This document shows, in pieces, positions 22,223 to 33,728 of a DNA stretch of 64,000 bases. Source of the stretch: Macrosoma leucophasiata (Eukaryota; Arthropoda; Insecta; Lepidoptera; Hedylidae); the NCBI GenBank assembly GCA_036365455.1, contig JAWQUS010000004.1:2487501-2551500 (forward strand), given 5' to 3'. How positions within the stretch are numbered: position 1 is the stretch's first letter; every line of letters starts with the position of its first letter. The notes below the pieces were generated by a model. The model ran no database searches, had not been told where the DNA came from, and saw nothing but the letters and a program-made list of their open reading frames with translations. The position numbers were made by a program, and so were the translations under genes.

Positions 22223-22639
22223 ATATATTTCCCAGTTTCATCGTATCTAAAACACTTTTATGTATTGTTAACACTGACAACTGTTTTTACAACAAGTTTG
22301 AATATTTCAGATGTGTCGCTAAAGCGCTGAGTGTGGAACAGTTCAACAAAAGCGTGACAAGCGCTTTGTGTAGATACTGATGGGTGTGAGTTCTATCGTT
22401 TTAAATATTTAAAAGTTGGGCAAACTAGTTCCTGACACGCTTTTTGATAGTTAGAAAAACACTAGAGGAATGTGTGGTGTTTGTGTAATATATTTTTAGT
22501 GCCACTAACTCGGTGGCACTTATGATAGTGTGATAGATCTAAATGATAGTGTTTTGTACTATTTATTATTCGCATCATAATAACACATGCAAGTAAACTT
22601 TAGAAATTTAAAACAACGCAAAAAAAAATGACTTTGGGC
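22223..22639. other. Unannotated stretch
   Basis: Nothing coding. A short repeated phrase ACTCGGTGGCACT / GTGCCACTAACTCGG is present near 22,500. Confidence 0.35.
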
Positions 22640-22861
22640 AGGAATTAAACTTGCGACCTCAGAATAACCATCAGCTTCACCACTAAGCTACCGAAGTCCC
22701 ACACCGATGCGTCAAATTTTGCTTTGCTTTTTTGATTTTTAACCGATTTAGGGTCGGTGAACAACATCCATTGATAACTAATAAATAGCTATACAACCGA
22801 TATGATAGACTTTACAGTTTATTACAATATCGTTAAGATGTCGCTGTTCCCTTAATAAGGT
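22640..22861 (-). mobile_element. SINE T1, old copy
   Basis: Contains a decayed tRNA-like head (minus strand GGTAGCTTAGTGGTGAAGC, B box AGGTCGCAAGTTTAATTCC) and the T1 upstream body (GATATTGTAATAAACTGTAA). MITE E is inserted at its edge. Confidence 0.6.
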
Positions 22862-23337
22862 AAAGGAGATGTTGCAAAAATGTATGGACCTCCGGCCATG
22901 TATTGTACACAATATCATTGAACAGGTAAAATCAATATAAAAACGTTTTTTACTGCATATTTTCACTTATTTGGCTTTGTTTGCAGTTACAAAACATTAT
23001 TTGCAGTTAGAATTGCAACTGAAAACCAACATGGCGAATATGGCTGGCGATGTCATTTTGACATTTTCATTTTTTAAATTGTATTTTGATTATATAGTAC
23101 TTGGAGAAAAAAGTATTATTTTCTAAATACTATCGAAATCGATTGATCCCAAGTGTCGGCTGTATCGCCGCCATGTTTAACATAGTTGAAAATGATAAAA
23201 TCGTTTGAATTAAATGTGGTTGTAACTCTAAAATATATTCTTGAATAAATTAATTGTATTTTTCTCGGATTCTTCTTTAATTTACCCATTTTTTGAGGAC
23301 GTGTACGAACCAGAGCCGAGCTCGCAACATCTCCTTT
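22862..23337. mobile_element. MITE family E, complete copy
   Basis: The termini AAAGGAGATGTTGC and GCAACATCTCCTTT are perfect 14-bp inverted repeats. Contents: CAGTTACAAAACATTATTTG, AACATGGCGAATATGG, TCGCCGCCATGTTTAAC and the right arm GAACCAGAGCCGAGCTCGC. AGGT flanks both sides and may be a 4-bp target duplication. Four copies in the window. The recurring minus-strand peptides starting GDVASSALVRTCPQK are a by-product of the right arm, not genes. Confidence 0.8.
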
Positions 23338-23429
23338 AGGTAAATGTTTGTGTTCGGTACTATCCACAGAACAGATAATTCCGTGGTACTATCGTTAATT
23401 TATCTGTTATTTATCGTTTTTTCGTTTTT

Positions 23430-23670
23430 ACTGGTGGTAGAGCTCCAGTGACGGAGCTGACGGGAGTGGGCACTACCGCATTACCTAATAAACTTGCCGC
23501 TAAATGGTAGTGTTCAGCACTATCGTGTTCCGGTCAGGTGGTAATGTGCGGCCCTGCAATTTCCGGCACAGAGGCTCAACACCTTAGGCCTCAGGAGTGG
23601 TAACGTGCATCTGCATTTTGACCTTGGTCTTTGTGTAGGTGTTTGTTTGCCACTTCAATTAAATAACTAT
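23430..23670 (+). mobile_element. SINE-A copy, 3' shortened
   Basis: Starts ACTGGTGGTAGAGC; the region between GTGTAGGTG and TTTGTTTGCCACTTC is missing. Confidence 0.8.
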
Positions 23671-23677
23671 CACTGAC

Positions 23678-24093
23678 AAGGCATCTGCATTTTGACCTCT
23701 GGTTTGTAGATGTCTATAGGCTGCAGTCTTCACTTTTTTATGTCATGAAAGTGACAAACAAGCATGCAGTTCACATTGATGTTAAGTGATGACTGCAGCC
23801 TATAGACACTGACACAAAGACCAGAGGTCAAAATGCAGATGCGTTACCACTTCCGAGGCCTAAGTTGTTTTGCCTCTGTGCCGGAAATTACAGTGCCGTA
23901 TATTACCACCTGACCGGAATACGATAGTGCTGAATAATACCATTTAGCGGAAAGTATATTAGGTAATGCGTTGGTGCCTACGCCCGCGAGCTCAACCACT
24001 CCTTCACTGGAGCAATACCACCAGTAAAAACCACTTGTCACCCATGTCAACTGCAAGCTTGTTTCCCACCTTCGTTACATAAAAAAGTATTTA
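23678..24093 (+). mobile_element. Older SINE-B copy split by another SINE
   Basis: Left part GGCATCTGCATTTTGACCTC to GCAGTCTTCACT, right part TGTCACCCATGTCAACTGCA to TTCGTTACATAAAAAA. They join into a normal SINE 3' half when 23,732-24,025 is removed. Confidence 0.75.
23732..24025 (-). mobile_element. SINE-A copy nested in SINE-B
   Basis: Complete minus-strand copy ending TACCACCAGT, inserted in the 3' region of the older plus-strand SINE. Confidence 0.85.
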
Positions 24094-25168
24094 GAGTCGT
24101 TGATTAAGTTTGTATTAAAAAATATATGTAACTATTCAAAATCGTATAACGTACAGAATCCAAAGAAGAAATAATCATAATTATCTGTCTACAGTTTCGG
24201 GAGGTTTTAAAAAGAATTTATCTTTCAAAAGACACCCTCATGGCTGATAATGTTTCTTGTTTAATGTTACTTTTATAGACACTGGTCCACTTATCGCTTA
24301 AAGCTATTTTCCCTAAAAGTTCAAAATAATGATTATTAAGACATAAATACCCCTAGGGATTTCACACAAAATTTTTGAAATAGAGGTATTGAGACATTCT
24401 ACTGATAAACTTATATTATAATTGCACATAAATGTATATTTATTCTCCGTGACATTCTTCATTATCAATTTTAACGGATTGTAAACAACTATAAAAAACT
24501 TCCTGTGGTGGGACGAAATTTAGTAATTGTTTTTTCTCAAAAAAAGTTAAGTGTGAGTAAAACTTTTGTAGATAGTTGCAAGATCTCCAATTTTTTTCTT
24601 ACAAATTCTATCTTAATAGTTTTACGACTATGTAAAAAAATACATATTCAGGAATGGTAATTTTGTGACGTAATATTTTTAGGGGTGTTAAAGATAGTGT
24701 GACACAGCTTGACAATAGGCCCCTCCTGTTGTCAGGGGGTCAGAAAAGGCTTATTTTAGCGTGACGTGTTTTATGGACTCACCCTAAGGGGCAGGAAGGA
24801 ACCTGCAAGCATTCTCCGGTAGTCGTTTCTACTTTGGACTAATCGCCAACAGGACAATTTTTGAGAGACTCGCCGACAGAACTGTTCACTTAGGGACGTT
24901 TCATTGACAGACAGAATTCGCTTTCGCGAATCGCGCGAATTAATTATAAGCGACCCGCCTCGGCTTCCACGAGCGCAATATAGAAAAGAAAGAACATTTT
25001 AATTATGGAATTTTCTATAGGCAGCGGGACAGGGAGCGCGGGGAGGCCTGTGTGGCGGCCAACCGGAATTATTTTCTAGATGCTGCGTAGAACTGTATAG
25101 AAATCTATTGATCCGTTGCCAAATTATATCTGGAAAACTTTCTGACAGATCAACAGTTTCTTTGCTTC
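24094..25168. other. Unannotated stretch
   Basis: No gene. Mostly AT-rich; 24,720-25,160 is more mixed and may be old repeat, but I could not match it inside the window. Confidence 0.35.
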
Positions 25169-25693
25169 CATAGAGCAACACGGGCCACCGGCCGCGGCGG
25201 ACCGGAGGGGAGTAGCCATATGTCAAATCAGAGAATATGTAATATTACTACGTATAGAATGGACACTTTGACGTCCCCCCCGATTTCTCCGAATCACCCA
25301 ACCTCCTCCCCTCTTATGGGCGATGGTTGGTATTTTCTACGTGCTACGCACACAGGTGCACGTGTAAAAACACATCACTGATTGATGTCTGTGTAATAGA
25401 GACAAAATTAAGCGTTTGTTTGGAATTTTGGCGGAGTGTCCGCGGTGTGGTCAAGGTACAAGCACAAGTGTGCCTGTGGCTGTCGCCTAGATGTTTAAAT
25501 GTGTTCGTGAAATTGTTTATGTATTTTGTTAAGGTCAAAGTGTGAGTTTTGTAGTAATAGACGATTTTTGTAGTGTGTGTATGTGTCACACGTATTCCCC
25601 TCCGCAAAAAATGACAGACTTTTTTGCATCGGTAATAAACGCTATGGCTATCCCCACCGGTCCGCCGCGGCCGGTGGCCCGTGTTGCTCTATG
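25169..25693. mobile_element. Element F: hAT-like element with 37-bp GC-rich TIRs
   Basis: Left arm 25,169-25,205 and right arm 25,657-25,693 are perfect 37-bp inverted repeats (begin CATAGAGCAACACGGGCC, then GGCCGCGGCGG). Flanks TTTGCTTC and TTTGTTAC agree at 6 of 8 positions. A second copy at 40,963-41,644 has a perfect 8-bp duplication, supporting hAT. The 525-bp body has no transposase. About 220 bp of it is shared with the different-ended element at 47,293-47,675. Confidence 0.85.
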
Positions 25694-27064
25694 TTTGTTA
25701 CAATCATATCAATTTATAGAATCCTTTAGCTAACGCTTCACGTGCCAACAATTATGTGTCGATAAACACCACTTAATAATTCAAATGTTAAATGGATTGC
25801 AAATCGGTCTCCTACGTCTGTGACTTGCCAATAATGATGGTACAAGTTCAATGGAATCTCGATAAAGTTCGACGTACACTGCATTTATGGACACTTTTTT
25901 ATTTTGATCCCAAATTCACATGATTTTATTTATCTTATTTTATTTAGGAGGACAAACATTCTTATTTACTTACATATAATCTGAATAAAATTATTTAAGA
26001 CCGTTTATAAGTTACCGCATTTGAACATAAAAAAATTGCATGTTGTTGTAAGCGCAGTTGTATATTGTCATGATGATTGGATACTTCTTAGGGTTCCGTA
26101 GTCAAATGAACTTACTTTACGAAAACTTATAGATTCGTCATGTCTGTTTGACGGTCCATCCGTGTGTCATAGCAGTGTTTTTTTTAAAGTAATGTATGGT
26201 TTGGTCACTTTTTTGGATTCGCACCACATATCAAACCTTTAGTTAAGTTAGATGTTGCAAATGTTAAAATGTCCATAACAGTGACCACTATCCAAGCCCA
26301 AAAATAGGGGTAACCTGGTAATTATACCAGAAAGCTGAAAATTTATATAGATATTTGGGACACCATAATTATGAATTTGTGAAAAGTCCCCATCGATCCG
26401 ATGACTGCAAACATTTTTATTCAAGGTCAAAGGTTGCAAAAATGGGATTTTTGAATTTTTTAGCGAATTAGTTAGTTTTATGATAAAATATGTCAAAAAA
26501 ATTGGATATCTTGCAATTATCTACAAAAGTTGTCCTTACACATTTTTTCATAACACTAACCATTTTTGAGAAAAACAATTAGAAGTTAGAAGTGAGAAAA
26601 ATAAATGAAAATGATTACACAAGAAGTACTTTAATATGTTTGTAATATTATTATGGTACAGAATACCACCGGTTTACGGTCGGACACTTATTTATCTATA
26701 TCTATATGTATTATTATTAGTAAAGTTTGTACCTTTGTTTGTTTATATATCCAATCTTGAAAATTCTTTCACGATCAAAAAGCTACATTATTCAGGAGTG
26801 CTGTAGGCAAAATTTTACTATGAAAGTACTCGTAGTTATGTAGGTAACATTGCACCATTGGAAAGCCGGGGCTGGCCGCTAGTTTATTTATATTCTTGTT
26901 TTTTACATCCAGTATATGGCTAATATTTAACATGCAGTATATGGCTAATATTTACAAACATGTGTACGTCAAGCCTTCCAGTCCATTTCCGCAGAAATCA
27001 GTAAATCTCGCGACACCTTGTGGCGACGGAAATTACGAACTAACGTTACATATTGGAGATAGAG
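25694..27064. other. Unannotated stretch with repeat scraps
   Basis: No supported gene. 26,092-26,170 (AGGGTTCCGTAGTCAAATGA) resembles the end region of repeat R. ATGGCTAATATTTA is duplicated near 26,916 and 26,941. Confidence 0.4.
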
Positions 27065-27422
27065 CTGGTGGTAGAGCTCCAGTGACGGAGCTCGCGGGCG
27101 TAGGCACCACCACATAACCTTATTTACTTGCCGCTAAATGGTAGTGTTCAGCACTATCGTGTTCTGGTCAGGTGGTAATGTACGGCCCTGTAATTTCCGG
27201 CACAGAGGCATAACACCTTGGGTCTCAGGAGTGGTAACACATAGGCTGCAGTCATCACTTAACATCAATGTGAACTGCATGCTTGTTTGCCACTTTCATA
27301 ACATAATAAAAAACATATATTTTCTCTTTGTTAGATCTACAAGAAAGTCCGCAAAGGCATATCTATCTTTTATGGATAATATACCCAGTCCCGAGCTCTG
27401 TCATTGAAGTTCTATCACCAGT
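27065..27422 (+). mobile_element. SINE-A copy with a middle deletion and an inverted head downstream
   Basis: CTGGTGGTAGAGCTCC to CATAACATAATAAAAAA, lacking the middle (GGTAACACATAGGCTGC joins distant parts). At 27,390-27,422 a minus-strand head fragment (CGAGCTCTGTCATTG ... CACCAGT) follows. Confidence 0.75.
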
Positions 27423-27649
27423 TACTTGTTATTTTTACAACAAAAAGCCTGTTTTTTGTAATTGAACGGAGAATGTATACCTCTATGTCATTAAATAGAA
27501 TCACAGGGATTTCATAACGAAAAAAATAAAATAACACAAGACGTTCTGGGAATGGAGCAATTTTTTTTTATTATTGCACATTTGTCCTGAATGCCGGAAC
27601 ATCGCAATTTGTCCAATCAATTGTGTTTGTGAGGGAAAGCTACTCGGCG
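27423..27649. other. Unannotated stretch
   Basis: Nothing recognised. Confidence 0.3.
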
Positions 27650-27770
27650 AAATACGGATACAAGGCATACAATATATATTAACTTGCGACCTCAGGATAT
27701 CCAGTCCAGCTGCTTTACCACTGAGCTGCTGAGCCCCACATCCGAGCGTTGAATTTCTTCTTGGTATTGT
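27650..27770 (-). mobile_element. tRNA-like SINE relic
   Basis: Minus strand GCAGCTCAGTGGTAAAGCAG and the B-box remnant GAGGTCGCAAGTTAA resemble the T1 head; strongly decayed. Confidence 0.5.
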
Positions 27771-27779
27771 AACCCACCA

Positions 27780-27900
27780 CTTTCCACGAAGTGGCCAGTC
27801 TTTTTTGGCTGTATCCCATCTGGCCCGGTGACTTGGCCCGGCACCGGGCCACATGGGAAAAAATATTTTAACTGGCCCGGTGATATCTTACCGGGCCAGA
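27780..27900. repeat. GC-rich block of GGCCCGGT palindromes
   Basis: The phrase CTGGCCCGGT occurs several times in both orientations, including the hairpin CTGGCCCGGT-GATATCTT-ACCGGGCCAG at 27,872-27,899. Function unknown. Confidence 0.6.
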
Positions 27901-28155
27901 TATATCAAAAATCAATTGCTGTTCGTTAGACTCGCTAAAACTTGAGAACGGCGGGACCGATTTGGCTAATTTTGGTTTTGAATGATTTTCGGAAGTCCAG
28001 AGAAGGTTTAAAAGGTAGGAAAATATGAAGAAATTGAAGGGAAATAGTAAAACAACAATTTCATTTTCCCATACAAATAGTCCGTATCTATCAAACCTTT
28101 GACACATTATTTCATTCTGAGGCAATACGAAGGTTGCCGGGTCAGCTTGTATAAT
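27880..28155 (-). repeat. Interspersed repeat P
   Basis: Minus-strand match to the 59,457 copy: ACAAGCTGACCCGGCAACC, TTCGTATTGCC, AAATCGGTCCCGCCG, then CGAACAGCAATTGATTTTTG. Confidence 0.65.
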
Positions 28156-28173
28156 ATTTAAAAATATTTATTC

Positions 28174-28405
28174 GACGACCTGGTTATTCCAGCGGTGTGA
28201 GAGGACCGTTCGATACGAAGGGTTGCGGGTTCGATCCCCGCACCGGGACCAATATTTGTATGGCCTTCAGATATTTGTGACGGGTCTGGGTGTTTGTGTA
28301 GGTATGTGTTGTGTGTCGTTGTTTACACTCACGACACAGGTTTATACCTAGTGTGGGGCTGTGAGTGTAAGCGTATTTATTTATTTGTGTCAGTGTTATA
28401 TATAT
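28174..28405 (+). mobile_element. tRNA-derived SINE T2, longest copy
   Basis: Head GACGACCTGGTTATTCCAGC, B box GGGTTCGATCCCCGC, CACCGGGACCAATATTTGTA, then body ACGACACAGGTTTATACC and GGGGCTGTGAGTGTAAGC. The intact tRNA-like head is fused to a SINE body; it is not a tRNA gene. Other copies: 33,527 (-), 62,191 (+), 19,514 (-). Confidence 0.85.
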
Positions 28406-28719
28406 CATACACTCCTCACTAGAGCCTTAACACAAGTAAAGATATAAATTGCATAAGGTGTCGATTCCAAAAATATGAGGGACGTTAAAAGTGTATTGAG
28501 GTGCGGTCATTTCCCCAGAGAGATGACACTTGACCCGATCATTGTATTCTTATACCCGGGTTTATTTTGTAGGACACTTGGGGTGGGTCTACATGATTTC
28601 AAGTAAGGTTCACACTAATTGAAATCCACCCTTTGACTGTTGGATTACTGAGTTGTTAAAATATGTTTTATTCTAAATATGAACGGCTTTCTTCTTTCTT
28701 TTGTGTTGTGGTTGTCTCT
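28406..28719. other. Unannotated stretch
   Basis: Nothing coding recognised between the SINE and the LINE 3' end. Confidence 0.35.
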
Positions 28720-30004
28720 TTAGTTATAAAATATCTCTGAGTTCAATGTGCCTCTTGGCAAAGGCCTCCTCTAACAATTTCCATTGTACTCTGTCTCTAG
28801 CAACCCTTCTCCATTTTGGGCCTGCGGTCAGTTTTAGTTCATCTTCCCATCTTTTGCTTTGTCTTCCTCTGTTTCTTCTTCCGTGACTTTTGTCTTACTT
28901 CTTATGACGGTGTTTCGTATCTTATCTTGTTTCTTAGTACCTATCATACTTCGTTCCATAGCTCTTTGGCAGTGTTCTAGCATGTTTCTGTGATGTTTCG
29001 TAAGAGCCCAGGTTTCACACCCATATGTAATACATGGGAGAACGCAGGTATTGAAGACTTTCCTTTTGATACCAATACTAAGATCTGTGGATTTCATAAT
29101 CTCTTTCAGTGACCAATATCTTTTCCATCCGTTAGCTGTTCGTCTTTTAATTTCTTTTTTGTTGTGTCTGTATGTGAGATGACTTGTCCTAAATAGATAT
29201 ATTCATTTACATATTCAACAGGTCGGTTGTTAATTTTTATTTCATATTTGTTTGAATTCGTTAATAGCTTCGTTTTGTTTATATTCATAGTTAAGCCCAC
29301 TTTCTCACTCTCTCTATTTAGATCTTGTATCATTTCTTCTAGGATCCCTGGTTGTTCTTCAAACAAAACAATATCATCAGCAAGATGGTTTAGTTTTTGT
29401 CCATCGATATTTAATCCATGTTGGTCCCAGTTTAGCTTTCGAAATATATTTCTAGTACCGCCGAGAATAGCTTTGGGGACATTGGGTCACCCTGTCTGAC
29501 GCCTCTCTTTACTTGGAATGTCTCCCCCAAGGTTTCTAGTTGTATACTTGCCTTACTATTGGAATAATTGTTTTTAAATGTTTTTAATGGTGTTTATGTA
29601 CACTGTCGGGATTCCCTGGTTTTGTAAGCTTTCCCATATGGCTGTGTGGCTAATGCTATCAAATGCCTTAGAATAATCGATAAAAGCCATATATAGCGGC
29701 TTGTTGTACTCATTGTATTTTTCCATAATTTGCTTGACTGTGTGAATATGATCTATCGTGGAGAAGTTTTCCTAAAGCCAGCTTGTTCCTTTGGTTGGTT
29801 TTTATCAAGTGTGTTGCTTAATCGGCTTATGATAATTTTGGAGAAAATTTTATATATGTTAGACATCATACTTAATGGTCTGTAGTTCTTATGTATGAGA
29901 ATGATGTGGGATGTCTCCCATTGTTCGGGAACCTGTCCCGATCTCAGGATGCCGTTGAAAATTTTGGTTAAAATGGGGACCAGTTCTTCTACGGTTCCTC
30001 TCAG

Positions 30005-30790
30005 TAATAATAATAATAAGGGGGCAGAGCAGCTTGTGGCGAGCTGTTGGTGAGTAGCGACACCACCCCTTACCATCATCTCGAGTTCCTCCGAGAGAAC
30101 TGGGCTCCGCCTCGTCCGCCACACAGAGGTACGGCCGGACAGAGCATCAGGTCTCTCACCTCTGGCTTGCCTTCATTGGCTGGTCAGAGTGGGGCGCTAG
30201 AGGTATGGCATTTGCAGAAATTTGGATAATAGGCTGTTGTCTAAATTTCTGCAAGAGCCATACACTCGGGGGTGGAAGTGTCTAAAGGCATAATAGCGGG
30301 GAAGCCCGCTCCGAGCTCGAGATTACTCGCTCGTGATGGTGAAACCGGGGCCACACCTCTCGACACCCCCAGCCTCTCTCAACAGTGTTGCCCCCTGTCG
30401 ACCATCGGGTTGGCTGTTTGGGGGGCCCACCAAGAAGAGGCGAGTCACCACCTGCCTAAAGTAGGATTCGATAATGTGAGATGTTGAATATAGGCAGGTG
30501 CCGGATCTCACTCCATAGGCCCAGCCAGCTAGTCCCCCCAGTTCACCCACATAGCCCAATGTTTGGCAAATCACTTTTCATTACAATAGTCCCATTATAT
30601 TCTGCGGGGTCTGTCTGTGTCTGTATTAACTATTGATGCAGCCAGAGAGAGGTCCCGCCGAATATAACCCATTACAAAGTAGATCAAAATTCTCGAAAGG
30701 GCCTCTACGTGTTGGACTCCCCATGTCCCCGCGCAAGCCTGACAAAGGTCCGGGGTTCAAATTGGATCCCGTGCTGACGAGAGACATAAT
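30005..30790. mobile_element. Unclassified element inserted in a (TAA)n tract
   Basis: About 790 bp flanked on both sides by (TAA)n. The ends are AAGGGGGCAGAGCAGCTTGTG and GATCCCGTGCTGACGAGAG. It carries no reverse transcriptase or transposase. Its position in TAA repeats recalls R4/Dong-type LINEs, which target such tracts, but no sequence evidence ties it to them. Confidence 0.5.
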
Positions 30791-30853
30791 AATAATAATA
30801 ATGTATTTATTTGCTTATTACAGTTTACAATTATACAGTAAACACAGTTGTAC
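30791..30853 (-). repeat. Short LINE 3' tail with TTA repeats
   Basis: Minus strand ends AATAAGCAAATAAATACA followed by (TTA)n; it provides the TAA tract hit by the 30,005-30,790 element. Confidence 0.5.
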
Positions 30854-31922
30854 ATAAGATAGCATCGTTTGTTATTTTATCGGGACCTGGTGCTTTGTCT
30901 AGCTTTTGGCTTAGTATGGCATTCCTAGTTTCACTGAGTATTATGTCAGGTTCTGGCTTCACTAAGAACTGATTATAGTTTAGGGTATCTCGACTTACAT
31001 GTGTAGTTGTGTTTTGGTTGGAAAATAAGTTGCGGTAGAATTTTGTAGCTATATTATTTATGTTCTTTCGTCCTGTTACGTTTTTTTGGTTGTTTTTCAA
31101 TTTCGGGATCCATTGGTTTGATTCTCGGAGTTCTTTTAGAGCTTTTCTTGTCCCTCCTGTCCTCGCTATATGTTTTTCTAGGGTTTGCAACCTTTTGACT
31201 TTCCTATCCTTTCTGATGCCTTCTTTGATATTTTTGCTTAAGTGAGTTATTTTTTGGATGTTCTGTTCCCTTATTTTGCAGTCAAGTAAACTTTTTCTAT
31301 CTTTTATAAGTTGTAGTGTTGAATTGCTTAAATTGTATTTATGTTGCATCCTTTTTTGGTCTCTTTGACATGTAATTTCATTATGTAATTTGTTGTAACT
31401 TGTTTTTACATCTATTGTACCAGTTTCTAATAGTTCTTTGCTGAGTTTTGATAAGGAATTCCCCATTGTTTTGTTGGGTTGTGTACGGCATGTCTGGAGT
31501 GTGTCATGTTTAGCAAACTTTCTTTGAGATAGTCCTCTTTTATGTTGACGCCTTGTGGAAGGTTAGGCTTATATTTCAGTATAAGATGTTTTTTCCATTG
31601 AGTTGTGATGGTGACTACCACTGGACGGTTTTATTTACAGTTCTCTGCCCAATTATATATACTTTGATAATTTCTTGGCTATCCATATGAACTCCCATAT
31701 CCACGATTATTTCTTTGATAAAGTCCACTAATTCCGTTTCGAATTTAATATTTTCCTTGATTCCAAAAAAGACAAGATTGTTTTTTCTCTTTTCTATCTC
31801 TGCTCTTTTAAGTTTAAATTCAAGTTCTGAAATTTTGTCCTTGAGTTTTGTATTTTCCTCCATGATAGTTTTTATTTTTTCGTCTAAAGCTTCCATGACG
31901 CTCTTAGTTACGGAATGTGTTA

Positions 31923-32216
31923 TTTTTTTTTTTTTTTTTATGTTATGGAAGTGGCAAACAAGCATGCAGTTCACATTGATGTTAAGTGATGACTGCAGCC
32001 TATAGACACCCACACAAAGACCAAGGTCACAATGCAGATGCGTTGCCACTCCTGAGGCCTAAGGTGTTATGCCTCTGTGCCGGAAATTACAGGGCCGTAC
32101 ATTACCACCTGACCGGAACACGATAGTGCTGAACACTGCCATTTAGCGGCAAGTATATTAAGTAATGCGGTGGTGCCTACGCCCGCGAGCTCCGTCACTG
32201 GAGCTCTACCACCAGT
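31923..32216 (-). mobile_element. SINE-A copy inside the LINE ORF1
   Basis: Complete copy ending CTCTACCACCAGT at 32,216; it separates the first 23 residues of the LINE ORF1 from its coiled coil. Confidence 0.9.
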
Positions 32217-32290
32217 TATGAGTTCGGTTTGGTTTCTAAATTTCTCGTCGAGTTTGTTTAGAAGTAGTTCCATGTTTTTATCCATGACTA

Positions 32291-32894
32291 GGGAAATTTT
32301 GTTTTGTGTGTGGTATCACTGGTTGGTAGCTTTTATTTTTCTTAAGTGGCAGCACTGTTGTTGACACTGTCAACTATCAAGTCCCTGTCGCACTGGCGTA
32401 ATGTTGGTATTAAACTGAGACGAGTCTATGGTCTATGCCCGTGACTAATTTTAGGTTATAGTTCAGGTGTTTTTTCAACAATTATCGCACGAATTTTAAC
32501 ACTCTTCCTTTGTTCTTTTATTATTAGTGGTTAATGAATTTCGTTTTAATGTTTTTACATTTCACAGCACAAAAATGTCACTTTAAAACACAATTTTACG
32601 ATTAAAATCCTCGGACGACGTTGACGTACATGTTATCAATTTGACCGCCGGAACCGGAATTCCCGAGTTATACTATAAACTGAGTAATGTTATAAACTGA
32701 GTTGTTAAAATATGTTTTATTCTACACATGATTATTTGTGAGATACTTTAAAATTTTTAAGGGTATGTCTTTGGGGCCCACTTTGAGCGACAAAAAAAGA
32801 AATCTATTGTTCTATACAAAATGCTTATCGCCGCGTGACATGATGTATCGAACAAATTTTATTTCCCGATTACTACTCTTATAAGTGTTTTATA
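32291..32894. other. Unannotated stretch
   Basis: May hold the LINE 5' leader near 32,291-32,400. Beyond that, nothing recognised. Confidence 0.35.
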
Positions 32895-33265
32895 TAATTT
32901 CGCATTAACACATGCTTGTGAAATATATTTTAAAGAAAAATGGAAAGAAAAATTTGACTTCAGGCGAGAGTCGAACTCGCGGCCACTGGGAATCTAGTCC
33001 GGCCGCTCTTCCAACTGAGCTACCGAAGTTCTGCCCGATTTGTCAAATCTTTCCTTCACATTTATTGCATTGCCTTATGGTGGCAGTAGCGCCATCTATT
33101 GCCACACTATGCTAGTTAGGCAACCGATACCATAAACTTCTCAGTTTATTAAATAGCGTAAAGAAGTCGCTTTTGCTCTTAATAATTGTTTTATATTATT
33201 TCGCATTAGCACATGCTTGTGAAATATATTTTAATTCTTTCCATTTTTCTTTAAAATATACTCTT
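32895..33265 (-). mobile_element. tRNA-like SINE T1, full unit plus tail of a second unit
   Basis: Minus strand, right to left: a T1 tail (33,265-33,178, CACAAGCATGTGCTAATGCG), then a complete unit whose body contains AGATGGCGCTACTGCCACC, a tRNA-like head GGTAGCTCAGTTGGAAGAGC with B box GAGTTCGACTCTCGCC, and the tail TTTTTCTTTCCATTTTTC. The direct junction of tail and body shows a tandem arrangement. Confidence 0.8.
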
Positions 33266-33526
33266 ATAAGGTTAAAAAAAAAAGATTCCGACGAATTCAT
33301 AACCTCCTTTTTTCGAAGTCGGTTAAAAAGTAGTGAGGGAGAATTCTTTTGCTAGTGCAGTCAGTCTACCGAAAAATCGCTCACTATTCTAACAGAGCAG
33401 TAGACATTAAAATTAAATATAATAACGCGAGATGGGCACCACTACGATCGACTACTCGGCATGCCAAGCGTGGAGAATATGTCATATCTTTAAGGGGAGC
33501 ATTTCGTCCTTTCGGCTGAGTGAGTA

Positions 33527-33728
33527 CAATACAATACGGTTACACTCACAGCCCCACAGTAAGTATAAACCTGTGTCGTGGGTGCCATTGTACACATACA
33601 ACACATACACAAACACCCAGACCCGAAACAAATGTCTGTAGGCCATACAAACATTTGTCCCGGCGTGGGGCGAACCCGCAACCTATCGAATCAAACGGTC
33701 ATCTCACACCGCTGGACTAACCGGGACG
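33527..33728 (-). mobile_element. tRNA-derived SINE T2
   Basis: Minus strand GTCCCGGTTAGTCCAGCGGT head, GGGTTCGCCCCACGCC, CGGGTCTGGGTGTTTGTG and the body ending CTGTGAGTGTAACCG. Confidence 0.85.

Larger units (their letters stand above)
28720..32290 (-). pseudogene. Broken LINE: ORF1-like coiled coil, linker, reverse transcriptase
   Basis: Read on the minus strand: 32,285 to 31,620 gives an N-terminal ORF1-like protein (MDKNMELLLNKLDEK, then a coiled coil with EENTKLKDKISELEFKLKRA and RKNNLVFFGIKE). At 31,620-31,550 TTQWKKHLILKYK and VNIKEDY follow, then the linker before the reverse transcriptase with KAPGPDKITND near 30,870. The palm shows NYRPLSMMSNIYKIFSK, QAGFRK, a frameshifted MAFIDYSKAFDS, and the catalytic LADDIVLF near 29,375. 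The C-terminus gives KVFNTCVLPCITYGCETWAL and GRQSKRWEDELKLTAG-like sequence. The endonuclease domain is missing, several frameshifts are present, and a SINE and another element interrupt it. It is probably an RTE-superfamily element; it is non-functional. Confidence 0.8.

Noticed and set aside
23116..23367. Protein-like frames with GDVASSALVRTCPQK at four places
   Set aside because: All lie in the right arm of MITE E.
24999..25226. Coding exon suggested by GC-rich sequence
   Set aside because: Overlaps the GC-rich TIR of element F; no splice-flanked conserved peptide.
31615..32049. MATHLHCDLGLCVGVYRLQS start of a 144-codon frame
   Set aside because: The first part is the inverted SINE-A; only the C-terminal part belongs to the LINE ORF1.
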